DNA of 64,000 nucleotides from Paenibacillus polygoni (GCF_030263935.1 NZ_CP127162.1:4049501-4113500); one strand, 5' to 3'; counted from the stretch's first letter, positions 18,152 to 27,277 are shown. Made by a program: numbers and translations. The notes: generated by a model not told the origin, from the letters alone.

Positions 18152-18423
18152 AAAAAAGCCCCTCATCCAAAGGGACGAGGAGCCGCGGTACCACCCTATA
18201 TTAGAGCCTTCTTGACTAACAAAGAAGAACGCTCTCACTTTAATGAATAACGGTTAAACCGGTACACCTCTACTTGCCATGGAATGGTTTCAAGGGACAG
18301 CTCCGGAGCGAACTTCATTCAAACCATTACCTTAGAAACGCTCTCAATCTTCGGCGTTTCCTCCCTGTGAGCTGGTATTTGAATTACTTTTCTCCTTCAA
18401 AGCTTTTAGATCGCTATGTAATT
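18152..18423 (-). promoter_or_regulatory. T-box riboswitch with phenylalanine specifier
   Basis: The minus strand carries a full T-box leader. The conserved T-box sequence AGGGTGGTACCGCGG lies at 18183-18197, followed by a terminator stem (CCTCGTCC/GGATGAGG) and six T at 18152-18157. Stem I shows AGTA of the specifier loop (18385-18388), opposed by GAAGTTCG. By analogy with glyQS (GAA-A-GGC-A) the specifier is TTC, phenylalanine, at 18310-18312. The acceptor-binding bases TGGT match the ACCA end of tRNA-Phe. T-boxes normally precede synthetase or amino acid genes. Here the next genes on that strand are three tRNA-Phe genes, and no protein gene follows on that strand within the window before the rpiR-nagBA operon. 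Confidence 0.9.
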
Positions 18424-18429
18424 TTCCTT

Positions 18430-18458
18430 ATTATGATGTAATAACTATTTAAAGTCAA
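18430..18458 (-). promoter_or_regulatory. promoter of the T-box leader
   Basis: TTGACT and CATAAT on the minus strand, spaced by exactly 17 bases, close to the sigma-A consensus. Transcription would start near 18423, giving a leader of about 270 bases. Confidence 0.75.
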
Positions 18459-18612
18459 CACTTTTAATAAATTGGTTTCATATTATTGAATTATTTTCTC
18501 TTTCTACAAATTGATTACACCTATATATTAAATAAGGAGTAAACAAGTAACACAAATGAATAAATTTCATAGTACGTATAACTCATAAAGGATAGAAAGA
18601 GGGCTACCTAAA

Positions 18613-19398
18613 GTGAAACCGATCATACAACTATTACATTTTGGATATCATCAAGCGATGAGCTGTATTTTCCCTGTCGCTATATTTACCACTCTTGCCA
18701 TCACTAGCGTAATTGAGATCCCTTTCCTCTATCGTTATGACGCTATTCTCCTTATCCTGCTCGGAGTACAGTTCCTCATGTACCGCAGTGGACTTGAGTC
18801 CATAGATGAAATTAAAGTTATTTGTATATTTCACGTGATTGGATTGGTACTGGAGATTTATAAAGTATGGATGGGGTCATGGTCTTATCCTGAACCTGGA
18901 TATACCAAACTACTTGGTGTACCGCTGTATAGCGGATTTATGTATGCAAGTGTAGCAAGTTTTATGTGTCAAATATGGCGTAGACTGCGCATGGACATGA
19001 CAGGTTGGCCCGGGCTTATTCCTTCGCTTATGTTAGGAGGAGCAATTTATCTCAACTTTTTCACACATCATTTTATACCGGATTTTCGTTGGTGGTTGAC
19101 TGTGCTTGTTTTTATTGTTTTCTGGAAAACCTGGATCATATACCGGGTAAGGACAGAAACTTACCGAATGCCTCTAACTCTCGCCTTTATTATTGTCGGT
19201 TTTTTCATCTGGACTGCAGAGAATATAGCTACTTTCTTTGACGGTTGGAAATACCCTGACCAGCAAGAAACTTGGCAATTCGTAAGTTTTAGTAAAATCA
19301 GCTCTTGGTTTCTGCTCGTGATCATTAGCGTTATCATCGTTGCCCAGCTAAAACACGTGAAAGCGAACCTTATTAACCATGACACACGAATAAAATGA
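18613..19398 (+). CDS. DUF817-family membrane protein (YoaT-like)
   Basis: 261 residues with about seven or eight hydrophobic segments and a signature stretch SYPEPGYTKLLGVPLYSGF near residues 95-115, which I associate with DUF817 proteins such as B. subtilis YoaT. Function is unknown. The GTG start has an AGAGGG site upstream. The gene is monocistronic, with a strong terminator behind it. The 190 bases before it hold the T-box promoter on the opposite strand. Confidence 0.85.
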   Translation: MKPIIQLLHFGYHQAMSCIFPVAIFTTLAITSVIEIPFLYRYDAILLILLGVQFLMYRSGLESIDEIKVICIFHVIGLVLEIYKVWMGSWSYPEPGYTKLLGVPLYSGFMYASVASFMCQIWRRLRMDMTGWPGLIPSLMLGGAIYLNFFTHHFIPDFRWWLTVLVFIVFWKTWIIYRVRTETYRMPLTLAFIIVGFFIWTAENIATFFDGWKYPDQQETWQFVSFSKISSWFLLVIISVIIVAQLKHVKANLINHDTRIK

Positions 19399-19425
19399 AC
19401 ATAAATCATTTTATACACCTTATAT

Positions 19426-19465
19426 AGAAGACGCTGTCCTATTGGACAACGTCTTCTTCTTTTTT
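19426..19465 (+). terminator. terminator of the DUF817 gene
   Basis: A 14-base-pair stem with one mismatch (AGAAGACGCTGTCC against GGACAACGTCTTCT) and a four-base loop, followed by TCTTTTTT. Confidence 0.9.
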
Positions 19466-19504
19466 GATAAAATTATGATGTCTAATACTTCAAATACAGA
19501 TGTT

Positions 19505-20347
19505 TTACTTACGATTAGACGTTGTTTTCGCTGGGAAAATGCGGTCCATCATAACCTGGAACTCATTCACAATACCGCTGATCGGATGTCCATTCTCAAG
19601 ATCAGTTCCGTAACCTTGGATACGCTCCAGGAAATCAGGGTTTGCTGAAATATAGACATTTTTCACTTTTGGATCCATTTGTTTAATTTTCTTTGTGATT
19701 TTTTCTCTTAACTCAGCTGTAACTTGTTCTTCTGCTTGCGTGTTGTTATTCATACTGCCGTTCGTTCCTGTTCCTCTTTGGTTGTTGTTATTAACGTTAT
19801 TTGGATTAAAGATTCCGCCTGCCCCGTGGGAACTGTTTGCATTATCTCCATACATATTGCTTTGAGAATAGTCATTTGAGCGAAGCCCTGGTGCAATACC
19901 GCTCGTTGTATATGGAGCTCTTGTCCCCATATCATTTACACCCAAATTATTTACATTTTGATTCATTTGATTTCGGTTATTATGATGTCTTGTGTTTTGT
20001 GACCGGCCGCCTTCTTTGAGCGATACCGCAACATAAGCATTATGATCAGTGCGCAAAACATAAGCTTTTCCCACTCCGTTCATATCCGAGATCGCTTTCG
20101 TCATTTGACTATTTGCAGAAAGACTCGTCGTGCGGTGTACACTAGCCCGATCTGGGTTAATCCCATTCATTCCATAGTTAATTCCATTACGCACGTTGCG
20201 GTTTGCATCCGATGCATAATTACGGACATTGTTCGTCTTCACTCCTTGATCATCCGACGTAGATCCACAACCGGTTAGAGCTGACATCATAAGAATTGCA
20301 GCAGATAAAGAAAGGGTAACAGCTTTGGTTTTTTTCATTCCTGGCAT
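19505..20347 (-). CDS. YhcN/YlaJ-family sporulation lipoprotein
   Basis: 280 residues. Signal peptide with lipobox SALTGC near residue 27. The central part is low-complexity and Asn-rich (about residues 35-75 and 120-200), and the ends of the YhcN/YlaJ domain are visible as KAYVLRTDHNAYVAVSL and PKVKNVYISANPDFLERI. B. subtilis YhcN and YlaJ are forespore-expressed lipoproteins of the spore inner membrane with roles in germination or outgrowth. A GGAGG site lies seven bases before the ATG. A sigma-G-type promoter stands 44-73 bases upstream, supporting forespore expression. Confidence 0.88.
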   Translation of the reverse strand: MPGMKKTKAVTLSLSAAILMMSALTGCGSTSDDQGVKTNNVRNYASDANRNVRNGINYGMNGINPDRASVHRTTSLSANSQMTKAISDMNGVGKAYVLRTDHNAYVAVSLKEGGRSQNTRHHNNRNQMNQNVNNLGVNDMGTRAPYTTSGIAPGLRSNDYSQSNMYGDNANSSHGAGGIFNPNNVNNNNQRGTGTNGSMNNNTQAEEQVTAELREKITKKIKQMDPKVKNVYISANPDFLERIQGYGTDLENGHPISGIVNEFQVMMDRIFPAKTTSNRK

Positions 20348-20390
20348 GGTTCATCCTCCGCTTCAAATTGAAGTTGTTATAACACTCCGT

Positions 20391-20420
20391 TAGCATGCGC
20401 GAAGCATTACTGCGTTATGC
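20391..20420 (-). promoter_or_regulatory. sigma-G (or sigma-F) promoter of the YhcN-type gene
   Basis: Minus-strand GCATA, 18 bases, then CATGCTA. Both elements and the spacing match the forespore consensus GNATR-N18-CATNHTA exactly. The gene behind it is a sporulation lipoprotein, so the match is unlikely to be chance. Confidence 0.75.
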
Positions 20421-20449
20421 TGAAAGGATATGGAACACGCCATAAAAAA

Positions 20450-20489
20450 AGCCCGAAGATTCCCAAGGTATCATCAAGGTCTTCGAGCT
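20450..20489 (-). terminator. terminator of the Gld-like operon
   Basis: AGCCCGAAGA pairs with TCTTCGAGCT with one mismatch. Read on the minus strand the hairpin is followed by seven T, so it ends transcription of the DUF4340 gene. Confidence 0.75.
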
Positions 20490-20497
20490 TTCTTTTA

Positions 20498-21454
20498 TTA
20501 TTCGGTTGTATTTGTTTCTTCTGTATTACTAGGTCCATTCCGTAAATCTTTTGCTTTATCAGTTACCTTATTCACTGAATCAGCAGAAATAACATAAGCA
20601 AGCGTCATATCCTGGTTCGTTTTCACATAGTACATACCTTGCTCAGAGGAATCCGTCAGCCCTTGATACACCTTGGTCGTTCCATCTTCTAATTCAGTTG
20701 TGACTGTAAAAGAAACCGAGGTGCTTCCTTGTTTCGGTTTTTGCAGGACTTGATCCGTTGCGATTGTCTTTAGCTGATTCATAAGCGAATCTGCATCGGT
20801 GAGTTCTATATTTTCACCATTTAAAGTCCAGGCCGCTGTCTCCCCTTCTTCATCATCCTTACGTTTTAAAACCCATGATATATCGCTGCTTTCCCACTCA
20901 AGGGATACAAGCTGATCATTATCCCATTCAAAAGGCGTGGTATCCATCAGCTGTAGAGGACTCAACAGGAGATTGGATGCTGTCGTTTCTGCAATACTCA
21001 CGACTTGTCCTGCCCCTAATTGTGCGTAAACTTTGCTCCCTGTAGGCAGGTGATTCCCAAGTGCGATTTCGATCGTACCGCCATCTTCCGTTGTAATGAT
21101 AATCCCTTGATCATCTACAGAAAGTCCATATTTCTCAAGATCTGCCGGATTCTCTTCTACGACAGAAGCTAGATCCACGTTGGTCACCGTATCAAGCCAT
21201 TCATCCACGGCATAGTTATTTACAGGATACGCTTCTGGTGAAGTCATTACCCACTCGTTATTTTGCTTCGTAAGTTCTGTTATTTCACCGCCGCTTACAA
21301 TACGGAATGACGTTATTGCTGCTGGGTCGATCACATCCGTGCCCATTAGTTTTTCCGGTTCTGCTTGTTCCTGAAAATAGTTCTGGGAGTGAGCGAATGC
21401 CCACATCCCTGCGAGTACAACTAACAAAAGAATCGTCGGAATAAACTTTTTCAT
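20498..21454 (-). CDS. DUF4340 domain protein of the Gld-like ABC operon
   Basis: 318 residues from the ATG at 21454, which overlaps the previous stop by four bases with GGAGG 11 bases upstream. An N-terminal membrane anchor (FIPTILLLVVLAGMWAFAHS) is followed by repeated beta-rich units of DUF4340 type: ITSFRIVSGGEITELTKQNNEWVM, then EIALGNHLPTGSKVYAQ. Such proteins are often encoded after GldG-like proteins and are predicted to sit outside the membrane. Function is unknown. It is the last gene of a four-gene operon with ATPase, permease and GldG-like protein. Confidence 0.82.
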   Translation of the reverse strand: MKKFIPTILLLVVLAGMWAFAHSQNYFQEQAEPEKLMGTDVIDPAAITSFRIVSGGEITELTKQNNEWVMTSPEAYPVNNYAVDEWLDTVTNVDLASVVEENPADLEKYGLSVDDQGIIITTEDGGTIEIALGNHLPTGSKVYAQLGAGQVVSIAETTASNLLLSPLQLMDTTPFEWDNDQLVSLEWESSDISWVLKRKDDEEGETAAWTLNGENIELTDADSLMNQLKTIATDQVLQKPKQGSTSVSFTVTTELEDGTTKVYQGLTDSSEQGMYYVKTNQDMTLAYVISADSVNKVTDKAKDLRNGPSNTEETNTTE

Positions 21455-22839
21455 TTTTTTCTGCGCCTCCACCATAATAAAGCACCAATGATGACAAAAA
21501 TAAGCGGCATTCCGATGACAGCAATCGCGAAAATTGCCGAACCTTGGGCCTGTGTCAAGTAAGCCAGTTCATATCCCATCTGCTCCCTTGGACGAATGGT
21601 TAAACCATTTTCTTTTTCTGCGAGATAATTAATGGTATTGAGGATAAAATCCCGATTCCCCCCGCTTCCAATTTCGTAATCTTGCATGAAAGTGGTTGCA
21701 CCTATAATAACGGCCTTTGGATTACCATCCGTCGTTTCGATGGCGTATCCTAATTTGACGGGTCCTTGCAAATCTTCTTCCGTATCATTACTCGTTTCAT
21801 TCTCCAAAAGACCTGTTATATCTGTTTCCCCGTAACTCGTGTCTGAGGACGCAAGAATAGACGTTACCACCCATTGATCTTGTGTTTCAGCGCTAAGTCC
21901 AAGCGATAGACTGAAGACAGGCTGAAGATGATTTTGAATTAATTTATCGGTAACCGTATGTGATTCAAGCTCAGGCATGGACCATAAAGGTCCATTCGTC
22001 GTAGAAGATTCCTGATCGACCATAATCGCATGTTCATCTACCACACCGTACTGTTTCATCAGTGCATCAATATTGGTCCACTGGCTCTTCATCTCTTCGT
22101 GAAAACCAAGGGTGAGGAGCAGCTTGCCCCCTTGATCCATATAGTTTTGAACCTGCTTTAACTCTGCATCACTCAAATCCTCTTGCGGACCCAGAATAGC
22201 TAAGACATCAGTGCCCTCCGGTACCCCGGTATCTTCCGCTAATGTTATCTCCGTAGTCTCCATGTTGCTCTGATTCAGTGAGGTTTGAAGCGTTGTAGCC
22301 GCAGATAGTTCTAGTTCTCCATGTCCAGTTAAAAAGGCTATTTTATGTTTTTCATCTGACTCCAGTGAAAGAAGTGCCTGGGTTAATTTTTCTTCTCCTG
22401 AGAACAAATAAGATCCTTCATTCTCCCCAGAAGAGAATAAATCAATCATGGGCACAACTTGCTGCTTGTCCCCTTGTAAAATAACAATGGAACTTGAATT
22501 TAGCTCATACTGCTGAGCCAGTACAGGTTCTGATTCAAGATTATATTTTTCCACTTTCAGTTTACTATTCAGCTTACTGTACTCATCGACTAAATCCGTT
22601 ACTTCCCGGTTTAGCAGTTCATCACTTGAGCTGTTCACCGTAAACACCAGCACCCGGGTATCTTCCGAAATCGCTTTGACCGCTTCTTTCGTTTGGTCTG
22701 ATAACGTGTTTTGTTTTCCCTCCGAGAGATCCAGCTGAAAACCTCCGAGTGAATTCATAAATAACGTCAGCAAAATAAAAATACCGATAATCGCTGCAGA
22801 AATAATACCGCTGTTCGTATGATTCATCCATTTTTTCAT
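21451..22839 (-). CDS. GldG-like ABC transporter auxiliary protein
   Basis: 462 residues. I chose the ATG at 22839 because the GGAGG site falls inside the longer GTG-started frame. One membrane segment lies near residues 15-35 and another at the C-terminus (IFAIAVIGMPLIFVIIGALLWW), with a basic end. Between them is the substrate-binding-like domain of the ABC_transp_aux/GldG family, with FLTGHGELEL and LLLTLGF. GldG works with an ABC-2 permease in gliding Bacteroidetes; in Firmicutes the role is unknown. The gene overlaps the permease gene upstream only slightly, or abuts it. Confidence 0.82.
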   Translation of the reverse strand: MKKWMNHTNSGIISAAIIGIFILLTLFMNSLGGFQLDLSEGKQNTLSDQTKEAVKAISEDTRVLVFTVNSSSDELLNREVTDLVDEYSKLNSKLKVEKYNLESEPVLAQQYELNSSSIVILQGDKQQVVPMIDLFSSGENEGSYLFSGEEKLTQALLSLESDEKHKIAFLTGHGELELSAATTLQTSLNQSNMETTEITLAEDTGVPEGTDVLAILGPQEDLSDAELKQVQNYMDQGGKLLLTLGFHEEMKSQWTNIDALMKQYGVVDEHAIMVDQESSTTNGPLWSMPELESHTVTDKLIQNHLQPVFSLSLGLSAETQDQWVVTSILASSDTSYGETDITGLLENETSNDTEEDLQGPVKLGYAIETTDGNPKAVIIGATTFMQDYEIGSGGNRDFILNTINYLAEKENGLTIRPREQMGYELAYLTQAQGSAIFAIAVIGMPLIFVIIGALLWWRRRKK

Positions 22840-22844
22840 TGTTC

Positions 22845-23558
22845 TTACCTCCACCGTTTCCGCTCAATGCCCTGAATACTGAGCGTCAGGAAAACACCGG
22901 CTAATGTAAGATAAAAAATCACATCAGGTCCGCTAATCACACCTTTAGTGAAGTTCGCGAATCGATTAGACAACGAAAATGGAGAGAGCCAAGCTGTGAC
23001 GGCACTGCTGCTATCTGTAAAGGAATCAATCATCCACAGCACAAGCAATATAATGAAACCAGCTACCGCTGATACCATCTGATGTTGGGTAAGAGACGAC
23101 GCAAAGAGTCCAATTGCCATCATCGAAGCGCCCATTAAAAAGAGCCCCAGTGCCGACAGCCATACGGTCGTTTCATTAATATCACCATACAAGGACATAA
23201 TAAGCGGGTAGGTCAGACTGCATAGAATCAGGAGCAGTAAAATGACCAAAGATGCCAAATATTTTCCGAATACAATTTCAGTTACGCTCGTGGGTGAGGT
23301 CATTAATAGTTCGTCGGTTCCCTGCTTAAATTCTTCCGCGATAAGACGCATGGTCAGCAGAGGTACAATATAGATCAGTAAAGATACGGTATCTCCGAGC
23401 ACTAGCCGGTAGTCCACAATACTAGGCTGATAGTAGACAAAGCTCATAAAGAACAAAAAGCTCGACAACAATACATACACCGCAAAAGCAAAGTACGTAG
23501 TTGGAACAAGAAAATAGGATTGAAGTTCTTTATAGAAAATCGCCATCATCCGTTTCAT
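22845..23558 (-). CDS. ABC-2 type permease (GldF-like)
   Basis: 237 residues with six hydrophobic segments and an N-terminal amphipathic MAIFYKELQSYF stretch, typical of ABC-2 exporter permeases. The conserved motif RLIAEEFKQGTDELLMTSP follows the second membrane span. It overlaps the ATPase gene by four bases. With the neighbouring genes it should form an export-type or mechanical ABC complex in the membrane; substrate unknown. Confidence 0.88.
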   Translation of the reverse strand: MKRMMAIFYKELQSYFLVPTTYFAFAVYVLLSSFLFFMSFVYYQPSIVDYRLVLGDTVSLLIYIVPLLTMRLIAEEFKQGTDELLMTSPTSVTEIVFGKYLASLVILLLLILCSLTYPLIMSLYGDINETTVWLSALGLFLMGASMMAIGLFASSLTQHQMVSAVAGFIILLVLWMIDSFTDSSSAVTAWLSPFSLSNRFANFTKGVISGPDVIFYLTLAGVFLTLSIQGIERKRWR

Positions 23559-24517
23559 TTCCGCTCTCTCCCTTCTTCCGTCATCGTCAGCTTCTGGAAC
23601 ACTTCTTCGAGCGTCTGATCCTGTTTCTTCATCTCAAGAATCGGAATATGCTCCGAAGCAAGCTTATAAAAAAGCGCCTCTCTATAGTCATATTGAGTTG
23701 GAGTACTCAGCCGCAGCTGCAAAATCTCTTCGGATTGACTATGCATACCCAGTGTAATCGGGTGTTCTTGTCCATTTCCCCAAGAAGTCAGAATAGGCAT
23801 TACATGTTCTGCTTCTCCTTTTACCGTAAGATGAACCTCAAAAGCATCTCCCATCGAATTCCCTACCGAATCAGGTGAACCATCCAGCACAAGCTTTCCT
23901 TGATTGATAATAAGAACTCGGCTGCATAAAGCACTTACTTCTGGGAGTATATGCGTGCTGAGTAATACCGTGTGATTCTCGCCTAACTCTTTAATTAAAT
24001 CCCGTATCTCCATAATCTGGTTTGGGTCTAGTCCAGACGTAGGTTCATCGAGAACCAGCAAATCCGGCTTATGGATAATGGCTCCTGCGAGTCCCGTCCG
24101 CTGTTTATATCCTTTGGATAAGCTCCGAATCATTTGGTGTTCTCTTCCGCTAAGTCCAAGTCGGCTTACCATCTCATCTACTCTCAGCTTCTGTTCCCTT
24201 GCAGGCACATCACGTAATTTTGCGACAAACTGTAAATAAGACAGCACGGTCATGTCTGGATATAGTGGGGGGGTCTCTGGTAAATATCCGATCCGAGAAC
24301 GAACCTTTCTCCCCTGCTCATGTACAGACATTCCATCTAGAAGGATTTTGCCTTCGGTTGGTCTTAAATATCCGGTAATCATTCGCATGGTTGTTGTTTT
24401 CCCTGCTCCGTTCGGGCCCAAAAAGCCAACAATCTCTCCCCGTTCCATTGAGAAATCAAGGTCCTGAACCCCTCTTTGACCATTGTAAGTTTTACTTACT
24501 TGATCCAGTTTCAGCAA
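23555..24517 (-). CDS. ABC transporter ATP-binding protein (GldA-like)
   Basis: 320 residues. Walker A GPNGAGKTT near residue 35, signature LSKGYKQRTGLA near 135, Walker B LLVLDEPTSGLD near 155 and a switch histidine (STHILPE). A C-terminal extension of about 100 residues is typical of this branch. The start is TTG with AAAGGA upstream. It is the first gene of the operon with the permease, GldG-like and DUF4340 proteins and provides the energy for that complex. Confidence 0.93.
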   Translation of the reverse strand: MLKLDQVSKTYNGQRGVQDLDFSMERGEIVGFLGPNGAGKTTTMRMITGYLRPTEGKILLDGMSVHEQGRKVRSRIGYLPETPPLYPDMTVLSYLQFVAKLRDVPAREQKLRVDEMVSRLGLSGREHQMIRSLSKGYKQRTGLAGAIIHKPDLLVLDEPTSGLDPNQIMEIRDLIKELGENHTVLLSTHILPEVSALCSRVLIINQGKLVLDGSPDSVGNSMGDAFEVHLTVKGEAEHVMPILTSWGNGQEHPITLGMHSQSEEILQLRLSTPTQYDYREALFYKLASEHIPILEMKKQDQTLEEVFQKLTMTEEGRERK

Positions 24518-24719
24518 AAGACTTCATCCTTTCTGCTTCTCGTCTCCGTTCATTAACGGTATTCCCAGTCTAGCCTGATAACAATAAACGATTCTTAAAT
24601 CAATCTAAAAGAATCCTTAAAAAAATATGTCTAAATTGTGAACTGATACCTAACTACCCACACCGTCCCCCCATGTTATACGTACCTTATCTTATCAATA
24701 GTAACGGGAGGGGTATGTC

Positions 24720-25790
24720 TTGAAAGTATTGTTTACTTTCTTTATTCCAAGCGGCGGTGTGGAGACGCTCAATCGGCTGCGCTGTGCAGCCTTGAAACAA
24801 CATGGGATCGAAGCACATACCTTATATCTCATGCCAGGCACCGGACTTCAGAATACTACAGGTACGGTGTATACCATGTCAGATAATGAGGAGATTCGTG
24901 CGCTTTTGGAAGAGCAGGAGTATGATGCCGTCATCTCTACTTCGGATATTAATATGTTGGAACGGCTCCGTGTTTTTCTTCATTACAAAGGGAAAATTAT
25001 CTTCGAGGCACAGGGACTAGGCACAAAGGAAGCGGCTGTCGAGACCATTGAAATGGCTTCTCCTTATCTGCAAGCCTATGCAGATGCGGTTCTTATTCCC
25101 CCAACCACCCATCTTCATCAACTTTTTTTGGACATGTGCCCGTTTATGCACCTGTTTATTATTAAAGGAATGCTCGATACAACGAGCTTTGCCCCGCTTG
25201 AAACCGACATCCCCCCTTACCCCGCCTTACTCTGGGTTGGTCGTCTCGAATTTAATAAAAACTGGCGGGAATTTCTTCACATTGGTCACCGCGTAATTCA
25301 AGAAAAACCAGAAGCAAAACTATGGTTTTTTCATGACCCTACCCTTGCCTTTTCAGCGGATGAACAGCAGTTCTACGAAACATTAAAAACACTCCATTTG
25401 GAAGATAAAATCGGAATTTTTAGCAACGTTCCACACTCCAAGATGCCGATGTACTATTCTATGGCAGCGAGATCAGGCGGAGTTATGATTTCAACGTCGA
25501 TTATGGAGGGCTTTGGATATGCGGTAGCTGAAGCGATCAGCTGTGAGTGCCCTGTTGTCAGCACGGATTCTGACGGCGTAAGAGCGTTCATTACACATAA
25601 TCAAACCGGTAAATTTTATCCGCTTGGAGAGGTCGAACAGGCAGCAAACGAGGTACTGGAATTGATGAACAATCATACGATGCGTACGCAGATTCAAAAG
25701 GCAGGCCGTGAGTATCTTGTCTCTCAATTCTCCCCAGGTGCTTATGCTCATTCGTTCCGTCAAATGATGAACGCCTTGGCTATTTTTTAA
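24720..25790 (+). CDS. GT4-family glycosyltransferase
   Basis: 356 residues with two Rossmann-like halves of the GT-B fold. The C-terminal donor-binding region has STSIMEGFGYAVAEAISCECPVV, the E-x7-E pattern of GT4 enzymes; the N-terminus has a glycine-rich acceptor loop (FFIPSGGVETLNRLR). TTG start with GGGAGGGG about eight bases upstream. It is followed after 21 bases by another GT4 gene in the same operon. The linkage made and the acceptor cannot be read. Similar pairs occur in spore-coat loci (CotSA-like), which is only a suggestion. Confidence 0.85.
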   Translation: MKVLFTFFIPSGGVETLNRLRCAALKQHGIEAHTLYLMPGTGLQNTTGTVYTMSDNEEIRALLEEQEYDAVISTSDINMLERLRVFLHYKGKIIFEAQGLGTKEAAVETIEMASPYLQAYADAVLIPPTTHLHQLFLDMCPFMHLFIIKGMLDTTSFAPLETDIPPYPALLWVGRLEFNKNWREFLHIGHRVIQEKPEAKLWFFHDPTLAFSADEQQFYETLKTLHLEDKIGIFSNVPHSKMPMYYSMAARSGGVMISTSIMEGFGYAVAEAISCECPVVSTDSDGVRAFITHNQTGKFYPLGEVEQAANEVLELMNNHTMRTQIQKAGREYLVSQFSPGAYAHSFRQMMNALAIF

Positions 25791-25811
25791 CAGGAAGGAG
25801 CACACTTCTTC

Positions 25812-27233
25812 ATGAAAATACTCATGGCAACCTTCTGGGGACTTCAGAATCTTGGGGGGATTTGGACGTATATTCGGCAATTATCGGAGTGGTACGCGGA
25901 ACATGGAATCGAAGTCGACGTCATTGGAACGGATATGCAGAAAGAGACCGTTTATATACTAAAGAAAGGATGGTTATTTGAAAAAAAAGCGGTCCTCCCT
26001 GCTCTGCATTCAAGCCTCTCTAACGGGCATGTTCCTGCACTTCATGCAGACCCCTACCTTGCTTATTTAGAACTGAATCGGTATGCCTATGAACTTGGAA
26101 TGGCCTATCTTGGAACTGAATCTTATGATCTAATTCATGCCCAAGACCCGATTAGCGCATACTCTATTTCCCGTGTGATGAAACGCAAAGTTCCACTTGT
26201 TACAAGTTATCATGGATCGCTGCATTTAGAAGGATATCTCGATGAACTGCAGATCAACCCGGATACGCGCAAAGAAGATTATTTACGTACCCCGCTCGGA
26301 AATTACTACAAGACGATGGAACAACTCGGCATTGCTGCATCCGACGGGTTTATTGTCTCATCGAGCTGGATTCAGCAGCTCATGCAGCAGTTTCATGCAC
26401 CTGCTGCTGCATTCAGCCGAATTCCTTATGCGGTAGACTTGGTTCAGTATGATGAGCTTGCAGCAAAACAAACTTCCTATTCTGCTCCTCCTAACAAGCA
26501 AGTCATTGCTTTTACAGGTCGTTTGGAATACATCAAAGGGATTCATGTTCTTCTTGAAGCGGCCTCGATCCTGAAAAAATATAGAGAGGATTTTGTTATC
26601 TGGATTGCCGGGGAAGGAAGTATGGGCTCTCTTTATAAAGAACAAACTCAGAACAAAGGATTAGAGGGTCATGTGAAATTCTGGGGGATGGTCAATAACG
26701 TGCCTTCGTTCCTGAAAAACGTTCATATCTATGTACAGCCAAGTTTACAGGATACTCAGCCCTTCTCTGTTACAGAAGCACAACTTGCAGGAATTCCTGT
26801 CATTGTGGCGGATACCGCCGGAATGCCGGATATGGTAGTAGAGGGCAAGACCGGTTATGTCGTTCCTCCCTCTGATGCTGCTGCTCTTGCCCGCAAGCTT
26901 GATTACCTTCTCACCCACCCTAACGTAAGAACCCGTGTTGGAACGGCAGCGCGTACATGGGCACGTAAATACCGATCACTGGAACGGCAAGCGAAAGATA
27001 CTCTTGCCGTTTATGAGCAGTATATCAAAAAGAATCGGATAGCAGAGCGTGGACAAGACGAGATGACCGATGTAAAAATCAGAAGAGACGAACGAACGGA
27101 ATCCCTAAGTACATCAGCAGCTTTCTCTCTTCCTCATCTGCCGATTGCTTCCGATCTTCTTGCTGATTTAATGAGCAAACTTCCCCCCGATTACCGCCTG
27201 CCTGATCGGAAGGTAATAAAGGATAGAGAATAA
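25812..27233 (+). CDS. GT4-family glycosyltransferase with C-terminal extension
   Basis: 473 residues. The GT-B fold is marked by the N-terminal LGGIWTYIRQLSEW loop, the middle VIAFTGRLEYIKGIHVLLEAA and the C-terminal donor site DTQPFSVTEAQLAGIPVIVADTAG. After about residue 405 comes a roughly 65-residue extension that is charged and not part of the fold. It is the second gene of a two-gene operon. No plus-strand T-tract follows; the hairpin behind it serves the opposite strand. Confidence 0.87.
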   Translation: MKILMATFWGLQNLGGIWTYIRQLSEWYAEHGIEVDVIGTDMQKETVYILKKGWLFEKKAVLPALHSSLSNGHVPALHADPYLAYLELNRYAYELGMAYLGTESYDLIHAQDPISAYSISRVMKRKVPLVTSYHGSLHLEGYLDELQINPDTRKEDYLRTPLGNYYKTMEQLGIAASDGFIVSSSWIQQLMQQFHAPAAAFSRIPYAVDLVQYDELAAKQTSYSAPPNKQVIAFTGRLEYIKGIHVLLEAASILKKYREDFVIWIAGEGSMGSLYKEQTQNKGLEGHVKFWGMVNNVPSFLKNVHIYVQPSLQDTQPFSVTEAQLAGIPVIVADTAGMPDMVVEGKTGYVVPPSDAAALARKLDYLLTHPNVRTRVGTAARTWARKYRSLERQAKDTLAVYEQYIKKNRIAERGQDEMTDVKIRRDERTESLSTSAAFSLPHLPIASDLLADLMSKLPPDYRLPDRKVIKDRE

Positions 27234-27237
27234 AAAA

Positions 27238-27277
27238 GACGGCAGACAAACTAGAGAAAGCTAGTGAATCTGCCGTC
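27238..27277 (-). terminator. terminator of the stalk-protease gene
   Basis: GACGGCAGA and TCTGCCGTC form a perfect stem with an inner ACTAG/CTAGT stem. On the minus strand six T follow. It probably also stalls the converging plus-strand operon. Confidence 0.8.
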
